A stretch of 21,621 bases of DNA from Candidatus Competibacteraceae bacterium (GTDB lineage Bacteria > Pseudomonadota > Gammaproteobacteria > Competibacterales > Competibacteraceae), in NCBI GenBank assembly GCA_003527885.1, contig DPWB01000210.1, positions 11,427 through 33,047 on the forward strand. The letters are read 5' to 3'. The position numbers and the translations under genes are program-made. Positions 7,053 to 13,138 of the stretch are shown here, in pieces. The notes under the pieces are model-generated. The model was not told where the DNA came from and ran no database searches. It worked only from the letters and a program-made list of their open reading frames with translations. Each line of letters begins with the position of its first letter. Position 1 is the stretch's first letter.

Positions 7053-8573
7053 ATGCACGACTATATCAAAAAGATACTCACCGCCAGGGTCTACGATGTC
7101 GCCATCGAATCGCCACTGGAGATTATGAGCCGGCTGTCGCGGCGTTTGAACAATCGAGTGTTGCTCAAACGCGAGGACTTACAGCCGGTGTTTTCCTTCA
7201 AGCTGCGCGGTGCTTATAACAAGATCGCCCATCTGCCGCGCGAAGCGCTGGACAAGGGCATCATCTGCGCCTCGGCCGGCAACCACGCCCAAGGCGTCGC
7301 CCTGGCCGCCCAGCGGCTCGGCGCCAAGGCGACCATCGTCATGCCCCGCACCACGCCGGCCATCAAGATCCAGGCGGTACGCGACCGGGGCGGCAAGATC
7401 GTGTTGTTCGGCGACACCTACGATGACGCCTACCAACACGCCCGCCAGTTGGAAGCGGACAAAGGCCTGACCTTCATCCATCCCTACGACGACCCGGAGG
7501 TGATCGCCGGCCAAGGCACCATCGGCATGGAAATCCTGCGCCAGCACCCCGACCCTATCGAGGCGATTTTCATTGCGGTCGGCGGCGGCGGACTGATCGC
7601 GGGCGTGGCGACTTACGTGAAATTCCTCCGGCCCGATATCAAGATCATCGGCGTGGAGCCGGATGACGCCGCCTCGATGCATGAGGCGCTCAAGCACGGC
7701 CAGCGCGTCACGCTCGACCACGTCGGCCTGTTCGCCGACGGCGTGGCGGTGCGGCAAGTCGGCGCCGAAACCTTCCGGCTGGCCCAGCAAGTCGTGGATG
7801 ACGTCATCCTGGTGTCCACCGACGAAATTTGCGCCGCCACCAAGGACATTTTCGACGATACCCGCTCCATCACCGAACCGGCCGGCGCGCTCGGCACGGC
7901 CGGCTTGAAAAAGTACGTGGAACGCACCGGCATCACCAGCGCCAATCTCATCGCCATCAACTGCGGCGCCAACATCAATTTCGACCGCTTGCGGCACGTC
8001 GCCGAACGCGCCGAGTTGGGCGAACGGCGCGAGGCGCTACTGGCGGTCACCATCCCCGAACAGCCGGGCAGCTTCCGCCGGTTTTGCCAGACCATCGGCA
8101 AGCGCTCCATCACCGAATTCAATTACCGCTACGCCGATGCCCGGCAAGCCCGAGTCTTTGCGGGTATTCAGCTCGCCGAGGGCGATGACGAGAAGCAGCG
8201 CATCATCGCCGCCCTGGGCGACCAGGGCTATCCGGTGGTGGACATGAGCGACAATGAAATGGCCAAACTGCACGTCCGCTACATGGTGGGCGGTCATGCC
8301 CCCGGCATCCGCGACGAGCTGTTGTATCGCTTTCAGTTTCCCGAACGGCCGGGCGCGCTGCTGAAGTTTCTGACCGGCATGGCGCACGGCTGGAATATCA
8401 GCTTGTTTCATTACCGCAATCACGGCTCGGATTACGGTCGGGTACTGGTCGGCATTCAGGTGCCGGCGGCAGAACGGGCGCGGTTTCAGCAGTTCGTTCA
8501 GGACTTGAATTACCCTTACCGCGATGAGACCGACAACCCCGCCTACCGGCTGTTTCTGGACGGTCAAGGCTAA
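7053..8573 (+). CDS. ilvA: Threonine ammonia-lyase, biosynthetic
   Basis: This 506-residue enzyme deaminates threonine to 2-oxobutanoate, the first step of isoleucine synthesis. The N-terminal PLP domain has FSFKLRGAYNK with the Schiff-base Lys50, SAGNHAQGVA (74-83) and the phosphate-binding VGGGGLIAG (176-184). After INCGANINFDRLRHVAERAELGER come two ACT-like domains (about 328-400 and 422-495), each starting with an ExPGxF/L motif. This is the long biosynthetic form with isoleucine/valine allostery, not the short catabolic TdcB. The start fits homologues (Pseudomonas MLEQYVKKILTSRVYDVA), but no good ribosome binding site precedes it. Confidence 0.97.
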   Translation: MHDYIKKILTARVYDVAIESPLEIMSRLSRRLNNRVLLKREDLQPVFSFKLRGAYNKIAHLPREALDKGIICASAGNHAQGVALAAQRLGAKATIVMPRTTPAIKIQAVRDRGGKIVLFGDTYDDAYQHARQLEADKGLTFIHPYDDPEVIAGQGTIGMEILRQHPDPIEAIFIAVGGGGLIAGVATYVKFLRPDIKIIGVEPDDAASMHEALKHGQRVTLDHVGLFADGVAVRQVGAETFRLAQQVVDDVILVSTDEICAATKDIFDDTRSITEPAGALGTAGLKKYVERTGITSANLIAINCGANINFDRLRHVAERAELGERREALLAVTIPEQPGSFRRFCQTIGKRSITEFNYRYADARQARVFAGIQLAEGDDEKQRIIAALGDQGYPVVDMSDNEMAKLHVRYMVGGHAPGIRDELLYRFQFPERPGALLKFLTGMAHGWNISLFHYRNHGSDYGRVLVGIQVPAAERARFQQFVQDLNYPYRDETDNPAYRLFLDGQG

Positions 8574-8589
8574 AACCCACCGAGCAGCG

Positions 8590-8606
8590 AATTTGAGAGC
8601 AAGATT
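8590..8606 (+). promoter_or_regulatory. Ada box upstream of ada-alkB
   Basis: AAT-TTGAGA-GCAA at 8590-8602, followed by GATT, reproduces the E. coli Ada recognition pattern AAT-N6-GCAA; the E. coli ada site as I recall it is AATTAAAGCGCAAGATT. A weak -10, TAGAGT at 8634-8639, would place the box about 44-56 bases upstream of transcription start, which is close to its place at the E. coli ada promoter. The -35 (GTGCGA, 8611-8616) is poor, as expected for an activator-dependent promoter. Methylated Ada should bind here and recruit RNA polymerase. Confidence 0.78.
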
Positions 8607-8674
8607 CGGAGTGCGAAGGCTCACGACCCTGGATAGAGTGCTAGCCCTGATCGGGAGATTAGGAGGAATGCACG

Positions 8675-9766
8675 ATGAACGCCGCAGCGAAAAACTCACA
8701 ACGCGCCGCCGCAACGGTCGACGATCCCCGATGGGCTACCCTCATCGCCCGTGATCCCAAGGCCGACGGCACGTTTTTTTACTCGGTTGCGACCACCGGC
8801 GTTTACTGCCGACCCTCGTGCGCCGCGCGGCGGGCGCGGCCGGAGCACGTCCGCTTCCACGCCACCGCCGCGGACGCCGAACGCGCCGGTTTCCGGCCCT
8901 GCAAACGCTGCAAGCCCAACCAGCCGTCTTTGCTCGAACGACAGGCGGCGAAAGTGACAGAAGCCTGCCGGCTGATCGAAGATGCCGAGACCGCGCCCAA
9001 TCTTGGAGAGTTGGCGAATCGGGTGGGGATCAGCGCTTATCACTTCCATCGCGTCTTCAAGATGATCGCGGGATTGACGCCGAGAGAGTACGCGGCGGCG
9101 CACCGCGCAAAAAAACTACGCCGCGAACTCGGCCGCAGCGGCACGGTGACGGAAGCCGTTTTTGAAGCCGGCTACAACTCCAATGGCCGTTTTTACGAAA
9201 TATCGAACGAAATGCTGGGCATGACACCGACCAATTATCGGGCGGGTGGCGCCAACACGGAAATCCGCTTTGCCGTCGGCGAATGTTCGCTCGGATCGAT
9301 TCTTGTCGCCCAAAGCGAGCGGGGCATTTGCGCCATTTTCATGGGCGACGATCCCGACCAACTGGCCCGCGAACTGCAAGACCGCTTCCCGCGCGCCGAA
9401 CTGCTCGGCGACGATATCGAATTTGAACGACGCATTGCCCAGGTGGTCGGTTTTGTTGAAAAGCCGTCCATCGGCCTGAACTTGCCGCTCGACGTGCGCG
9501 GCACGGCGTTCCAGCAGCGCGTCTGGCGGGCGTTGCGCGAGATTCCGGCCGGCGAAACGGCGACATACACCGCTATCGCCAACCGAATCGGTTCACCCAC
9601 AGCGGTGCGGGCGGTGGCGGGAGCGTGCGCGGCGAACCGCTTGGCGGTCGCTATTCCGTGCCATCGCGTGGTTCGCGCGGACGGTGGCCTAGCCGGCTAT
9701 CGCTGGGGTGTGGAGCGCAAACGCGCGCTGCTGGAAAAGGAAGTTCTCCACGAACGCGATGGTTGA
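8675..9766 (+). CDS. ada: Bifunctional Ada: methylphosphotriester / O6-methylguanine methyltransferase and transcriptional activator
   Basis: This 363-residue protein has the full Ada layout. The N-terminal zinc domain has Cys45, Cys49, Cys76 and Cys79 (GVYCRPSC, RPCKRC), matching E. coli C38/C42/C69/C72; the first takes methyl groups from phosphotriesters. An AraC-type helix-turn-helix follows (about 90-190; LANRVGISAYHFHRVFKMIAGLTPREY). The C-terminal O6-alkylguanine transferase has FQQRVWRALREIPAGETATY and IPCHRV with acceptor Cys329. Methylation of the N domain turns Ada into an activator of its own operon. AGGAGG at 8661-8666 sets the ATG at 8675. alkB follows after 12 bases. Confidence 0.97.
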   Translation: MNAAAKNSQRAAATVDDPRWATLIARDPKADGTFFYSVATTGVYCRPSCAARRARPEHVRFHATAADAERAGFRPCKRCKPNQPSLLERQAAKVTEACRLIEDAETAPNLGELANRVGISAYHFHRVFKMIAGLTPREYAAAHRAKKLRRELGRSGTVTEAVFEAGYNSNGRFYEISNEMLGMTPTNYRAGGANTEIRFAVGECSLGSILVAQSERGICAIFMGDDPDQLARELQDRFPRAELLGDDIEFERRIAQVVGFVEKPSIGLNLPLDVRGTAFQQRVWRALREIPAGETATYTAIANRIGSPTAVRAVAGACAANRLAVAIPCHRVVRADGGLAGYRWGVERKRALLEKEVLHERDG

Positions 9767-9778
9767 AAGAGCCGCTCC

Positions 9779-10432
9779 ATGACATTGCACCTGTTCGCGG
9801 ATGAGGAATCGAGCCAGCAATGGCGCGAGGAATTGAGCCCCGGCGCGGTGGTGTTGCGCGGCTTCGCCCTTTCGGAAGGCGCGGCGTTGGTCGCCACGCT
9901 GCGCACCATCGCGATGCGGGCGCCGTTCCGGCACATGGTTACGCCGGGCGGTTTTTGCATGTCGGTGGCGATGACCAACTGCGGTCGTTACGGTTGGGTG
10001 TCGGACGGGGGCGGCTATCGCTACGATGCGCTCGATCCCGAAAGCGGCAAACCTTGGCCGGCCATGCCGGATCAATTTTTGAAAGTCGCTCAGGCCGCGG
10101 CGACGGACGCCGGCTTTGTCGATTTTGAGCCGGACGCCTGTCTCATCAACCGTTACGGACCGGGCGCGCGGCTATCGTTGCATCAAGACAAGAACGAGCG
10201 CGACTTTAGCGCGCCCATCGTCTCGGTCTCGCTGGGTTTGCCGGCGGTATTCCTGTCCGGCGGGCCGCGCCGAAATGACACGCCCGCACGCGTGCCGCTA
10301 ACGCACGGTGACGTGGTGGTGTGGGGCGGGCCCGCAAGGCTGCGCTACCACGGCGTCTTGCCGCTCAAAGCGGGTTATCACCCGTTGACGGGCGGACACC
10401 GCATCAATCTGACGTTCCGCAAAGCGGCCTGA
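9779..10432 (+). CDS. alkB: Alpha-ketoglutarate-dependent DNA dealkylase AlkB
   Basis: This 217-residue Fe(II)/2-oxoglutarate dioxygenase removes 1-methyladenine and 3-methylcytosine lesions oxidatively. The metal triad is His135, Asp137 and His191 (LSLHQDKNE, RYHGV). Arg208 and Arg214 (HRINLTFR) bind 2-oxoglutarate. All are offset by four from E. coli H131/D133/H187/R204/R210, and total length differs by one residue. The nucleotide-recognition lid (MSVAMTNCGRYGWVSDGGGYRY) is conserved. It lies 12 bases after ada and is probably induced with it from the Ada box promoter, as in E. coli. It converges on the EVE-domain gene with 14 bases between stops. Confidence 0.97.
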   Translation: MTLHLFADEESSQQWREELSPGAVVLRGFALSEGAALVATLRTIAMRAPFRHMVTPGGFCMSVAMTNCGRYGWVSDGGGYRYDALDPESGKPWPAMPDQFLKVAQAAATDAGFVDFEPDACLINRYGPGARLSLHQDKNERDFSAPIVSVSLGLPAVFLSGGPRRNDTPARVPLTHGDVVVWGGPARLRYHGVLPLKAGYHPLTGGHRINLTFRKAA

Positions 10433-10446
10433 CGGACAGCCAGCGC

Positions 10447-10923
10447 TCAAACTCCTGCTGTCTCCTCCAAAGCCAGCACGAACCCCCACTGCGCCGCTGT
10501 GACCGGCAACACCGACAGGCGGTTACCCCGCCGCAGCAAGGCGAAATCCGCCAGCGCTTCGGGATATCGCTTCAATTCGGCCAAGGTGATCGGTCGGCGC
10601 AAGCGCCGGCTCAGCCGCACGTCCACCCGATACCAGCGGGGCCGGTCGCGCGAACTGGCGGGATCGTAATAGGGGCTTTCAGGATCGAAGGCGGTTTCAT
10701 CGGGATAGCCCGCCCGCACCACTTCGACGATGCCGGCGATGGCCGGGCTTGGCGTGCCGGAATGATAGAAAAAGGCCCGATCACCCAAACGCAGGCTATC
10801 GCGCAGAAAATTGCGGGCTTGATAGTTGCGCACCCCTTCCCAAGGGGTTGTTTGGTCCGGCGCGGCTTCCAGATCGGCGAAACCGAACGCGGTGGCTTCT
10901 GATTTCAGCAGCCAATAGTCCAC
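10447..10923 (-). CDS. EVE domain-containing protein
   Basis: This 158-residue protein is almost entirely one EVE (PUA-like) domain: MDYWLLKSE at the start, WEGVRNYQARNFLR (about 28-41), GDRAFFYHS, GIVEVVRAGYPDETAFDPESPYYDP, PRWYRVDVRL and RRGNRLSVLPVTAAQWGFVL. EVE domains are thought to read modified bases in DNA or RNA; the substrate here is unknown. The usual SEP after WLLK is SEA, a small deviation. The start is GTG (10921-10923), four bases after the fau stop, with AGAGGATGAG as ribosome binding site, so it is coupled to fau. An EVE gene beside fau, 6S RNA and zapA is, to my knowledge, a recurring arrangement in proteobacteria. Confidence 0.92.
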   Translation of the reverse strand: MDYWLLKSEATAFGFADLEAAPDQTTPWEGVRNYQARNFLRDSLRLGDRAFFYHSGTPSPAIAGIVEVVRAGYPDETAFDPESPYYDPASSRDRPRWYRVDVRLSRRLRRPITLAELKRYPEALADFALLRRGNRLSVLPVTAAQWGFVLALEETAGV

Positions 10924-10927
10924 GGGC

Positions 10928-11557
10928 TCATCCTCTTTCCATCGCGCCCGTTCGGCCGAACACCTCCAAAGCCACTTCAGTCGCCACCCCGTTCAAAGGC
11001 ACATCCCAGGGTTGGCGGCGCAATGGCTCAACGGATTTCTGAAACTCGTAACCCAGCCCCAACAGCAACGGCTGGTGGCCCCGGTAGCGGGAACCGCGCA
11101 AAAAAGCGAAGCTGCGGTCGTAGAATCCCCCGCCCATGCCAAAGCGCGTACCGGCCGCATCGAAAGCCACCAAAGGGACTAATACCAGTTCCAACTGTTC
11201 GGGCGCCAACCACTCCGACGGCGCCACGTCAGGTTCGGGAATCTTGAAGCGATTGCGGCGCAACGGTAAACCGGCCCGGTAAGGAGCAAAGCGCAGCGAG
11301 CGAAACGGCGTATCGACCACCACGGGAAGGTAGACCGCCTTGTTGGCGGCCCAGGCCGCTTCCAACAGCGGCGTCGGGTCCAGTTCACCGTTGCAGGCCC
11401 AGTAGCCGGCGATCCGCTGGACTTCGCCAAACAGCGGCCAAACCGCGACCCGGCGGGCCACCGCCGTCGCCGCATCTTGCCGTTCGAGGGCGGACAAATT
11501 CCGCCGGGCAGCCCTTAACCGCTGGCGCAAGTCGTCTGGATCAACCGTATCGGGCAC
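10928..11557 (-). CDS. fau: 5-formyltetrahydrofolate cyclo-ligase
   Basis: This 209-residue enzyme (MTHFS, also called YgfA) converts 5-formyl-THF to 5,10-methenyl-THF using ATP, clearing a folate storage form that inhibits one-carbon enzymes. The signature VPLVAFDAAGTRFGMGGGFYDR (127-148) is intact, as are the basic N-terminal LRQRLRAARR and the middle KAVYLPVV. The start is GTG at 11555-11557; an in-frame TAA lies six bases upstream and no earlier start is possible. No good ribosome binding site is visible. It is directly downstream of 6S RNA, as in E. coli, but here a clear terminator stands between them, so expression may depend on readthrough. Confidence 0.95.
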   Translation of the reverse strand: MPDTVDPDDLRQRLRAARRNLSALERQDAATAVARRVAVWPLFGEVQRIAGYWACNGELDPTPLLEAAWAANKAVYLPVVVDTPFRSLRFAPYRAGLPLRRNRFKIPEPDVAPSEWLAPEQLELVLVPLVAFDAAGTRFGMGGGFYDRSFAFLRGSRYRGHQPLLLGLGYEFQKSVEPLRRQPWDVPLNGVATEVALEVFGRTGAMERG

Positions 11558-11580
11558 TGTTTAATGGGTGGAGTCGGAGC

Positions 11581-11606
11581 AAAAAATAAAGGCGACCGCA
11601 GTCGCC
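11581..11606 (-). terminator. Terminator downstream of 6S RNA
   Basis: On the minus strand GGCGAC-TGCG-GTCGCC (11606 to 11591) is followed by TTTATTTTTT (11590-11581). It lies about 16 bases past the closing stem of 6S RNA and 24 bases before the fau start, so it controls how much transcription reaches fau. Confidence 0.88.
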
Positions 11607-11621
11607 ATGCTTTACAGGATA

Positions 11622-11816
11622 GGGGGCGCTCTCCGCCTGTGCCGTCTCGGACCTTTGCCCTTGAACCGCGCGGCTCAAGTGGGAACACAGAGCGGCGTAT
11701 CAGGCTTCCCGCTACAAGGCGGACATGCACACCACACCGCTGACCGTTTCCCTGGGTAAAATTAACTAGGATCAAGGAGTACCCGGCCCACTACTCGAAC
11801 ACCGCAGAGAACGCCC
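11622..11816 (-). ncRNA. ssrS: 6S RNA
   Basis: The interval between zapA and fau carries 6S RNA, which binds sigma-70 RNA polymerase by mimicking an open promoter. The ends pair: GGGCGUUCUCUG at the 5' side with CGGAGAGCGCCC at the 3' side, 12 pairs including G-U. Recognisable family pieces are the 5' UUCUCUGCGGUGUUCG followed by GGGCC, the internal GGUUCAAGG near the 3' half, and GGUCCGAGACGGCAC before the closing strand. Predicted length is about 190 nt (E. coli 184). Exact mature ends are uncertain by a few bases, since 6S RNA is trimmed from a longer precursor. The short open frames across this region are not genes. Confidence 0.92.
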
Positions 11817-11844
11817 GAACCGAACAACCCAAATTCTTGGGCAG

Positions 11845-11873
11845 ATTATAACTCAACCGGGACGGCTTTACTA
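11845..11873 (-). promoter_or_regulatory. ssrS promoter overlapping the zapA stop codon
   Basis: A consensus TATAAT (11850-11845, minus strand) stands about 30 bases before the 6S 5' end, with a weak TTAGTA 18 bases further upstream. The last zapA codons read GAG-TTA-TAA, so the stop codon TAA forms part of the -10 hexamer. A small hairpin (CCCAAGAATTTGGG, 11841-11828) lies between promoter and mature RNA and may mark the trimmed leader. Confidence 0.72.
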
Positions 11874-12163
11874 AGAACGTCATCGATTTTTTGCACTATC
11901 GCTTGCACATGGTAATTCACCAGCGCGTCCGTCTCATCAGATTGACGCCGCTGGTGTAACAATTCGTGGCTGATGTTCATGGCGGCCATCACCGCAACGG
12001 CTTCCAAACTCAGCAGCTTGCTGCTGCGATCGCGCACTTCCCGCAGTTTTTCGTCGAGGTAGCGGCCGGCCTCCAACAAATCGTCCCGTTCGCCGGAGGT
12101 GCAAGCAAACCGATACTCGCCGCCGAGCAGTTGGATCATCACGCCGATGGTTTCCTGGCTCAT
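11846..12163 (-). CDS. zapA: Cell division protein ZapA
   Basis: This 105-residue protein fits ZapA, which bundles FtsZ protofilaments at the division site. The N-terminal domain (MSQETIGVMIQLLGGEYRFACTSGERDDLLEAGRYLDEKLREVR) is typical, followed by the long dimerising helix from about 50 to 100 (LSLEAVAVMAAMNISHELL...). The ATG at 12163 overlaps the stop of the upstream zapB-like gene (ATGA), so the two are translationally coupled. A longer in-frame version would run backwards through the upstream gene and is rejected. Its stop codon is part of the 6S RNA promoter. Confidence 0.95.
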   Translation of the reverse strand: MSQETIGVMIQLLGGEYRFACTSGERDDLLEAGRYLDEKLREVRDRSSKLLSLEAVAVMAAMNISHELLHQRRQSDETDALVNYHVQAIVQKIDDVLSKAVPVEL

Positions 12164-12438
12164 GGGGTTTGCTCCAAACTCTTGAGGCGCACGACCATCG
12201 CCTCGATCCGGGACCGCGATAGCTCGTTCTTCTCGTGCAATTGCTCGCACTTGGCCTGCAATTCTCGCCGCTGCTCGCGCAAGTTTTGATTCTCCTGCAA
12301 CAAACGTTCGCAGAACTGCACCAATTGCTCTACCCGTTCGGCCAGGATAGCCAACCCGCTGGCGGCCGTTTCGGTCACGCTATCGAGCGGATCGACCTCG
12401 GAAGGTACTACCGTTTCGTAAAGTTCATCGATTTTCAT
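12160..12438 (-). CDS. ZapB-like coiled-coil protein (TIGR02449 type)
   Basis: This 92-residue protein is a coiled coil from about residue 32 on (LAERVEQLVQFCERLLQENQNLREQRRELQAKCEQLHEKNELSRSRIEAMVVRLKSLEQ). That matches the small family that precedes zapA in many gammaproteobacteria and is thought to play a ZapB-like role with ZapA at the Z ring. The first 30 residues (MKIDELYETVVPSEVDPLDSVTETAASG) are acidic and probably unstructured; family members are often shorter, so this may be an extension. The stop overlaps the zapA start. The predicted transcript start coincides with the ATG at 12438, with no ribosome binding site, so the mRNA may be leaderless. Confidence 0.85.
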   Translation of the reverse strand: MKIDELYETVVPSEVDPLDSVTETAASGLAILAERVEQLVQFCERLLQENQNLREQRRELQAKCEQLHEKNELSRSRIEAMVVRLKSLEQTP

Positions 12439-12444
12439 GGCAAT

Positions 12445-12474
12445 ACTATAGAGCGGCTTTTCCGATCAGGTCAA
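12445..12474 (-). promoter_or_regulatory. Promoter of zapB-like/zapA
   Basis: On the minus strand TTGACC (12474-12469) and TATAGT (12450-12445) are 18 bases apart, a strong sigma-70 match. Counting seven bases from the -10 puts the first transcribed base at about 12438, the A of the zapB-like ATG. Confidence 0.75.
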
Positions 12475-12560
12475 TTTCGCGGTGCTATCGGCAGCGGCTT
12501 GCAGAGTGTTAGGATTGCCCGCACCGCACGTTGTTCGATTCCCCTTGCCCGGAAACCCTC

Positions 12561-13121
12561 ATGTCCGCCACCAACCACCAGCCGATCTTCGAACGTCTGA
12601 TCCGGTTGCTCGATCCGCTCGACCCCGCCGAAGTGCATGGGCTGCTGTGCGGGCTGTTGTGCGCCGACCGCGAACTCAGTCGCGAACAATGGCTGCTGCA
12701 CGCCAGCGAACTTGCGGAGGATGACGTCGAACTCACCGAAGCCGCCCGCGACGTTCTGCTCAAACTCTTCGAGTACGGCAGCGCGCAATTGAGCGGCGAT
12801 CCCGACTGGTCCGTAACCCCGCTGCTGCCGGACGATGACACGCCGCTTTCCCGGCGCGCTCGGGCGCTGGGAGCCTGGTGTCAGGGGTTGTTGTACGGCC
12901 TCGGTCTCGGCCAGGCGGCGGAGCGCGGCGAACTCTCTCCGGAAAGCCAGGAATTCCTGCGCGATGCGACCGACATCGCCCGGGTCGGCTTCGAAACGGA
13001 CAACGCCAGCGAAGCCGATGAAACCGCTTACGCGGAAGTGGTCGAATACCTGCGAGTCGGCCTGCTGTTGGTCCAGCAAGACCTGTACCGTTCCGCGCAG
13101 CGGCACAGCCGCCTGCACTGA
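12561..13121 (+). CDS. ygfB: UPF0149 family protein YgfB
   Basis: This 186-residue protein belongs to the YecA/YgfB (UPF0149) family: EVHGLLCGLLCAD (about 25-37), ARALGAWCQGLLYGLGLG, and SPESQEFLRDATDIARVGF...EVVEYLRVGLLLVQQDL. It is soluble and all-helical. In Pseudomonas aeruginosa YgfB is known to influence ampDh3 expression and beta-lactam resistance, but its general biochemical role is unsettled. The ATG at 12561 is chosen, with a weak GGAAA upstream; a TTG at 12531 would add ten residues with no homology. It is the first gene of the conserved ygfB-pepP-ubiH-ubiI run. I see no convincing promoter in the 120 bases before it. Confidence 0.92.
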   Translation: MSATNHQPIFERLIRLLDPLDPAEVHGLLCGLLCADRELSREQWLLHASELAEDDVELTEAARDVLLKLFEYGSAQLSGDPDWSVTPLLPDDDTPLSRRARALGAWCQGLLYGLGLGQAAERGELSPESQEFLRDATDIARVGFETDNASEADETAYAEVVEYLRVGLLLVQQDLYRSAQRHSRLH

Positions 13122-13138
13122 CTTCACAAGCGATTAGC

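Noticed and set aside
11515..11775. 86-codon minus-strand frame across the 6S RNA
   Set aside because: The region folds as 6S RNA and is flanked by zapA and fau in the expected order. The peptide has no homology I recognise.
11846..12250. Longer zapA reading frame starting at 12250
   Set aside because: The extra 29 residues overlap the zapB-like coding region in another frame. The conserved ZapA N terminus begins at 12163 with an ATGA overlap.
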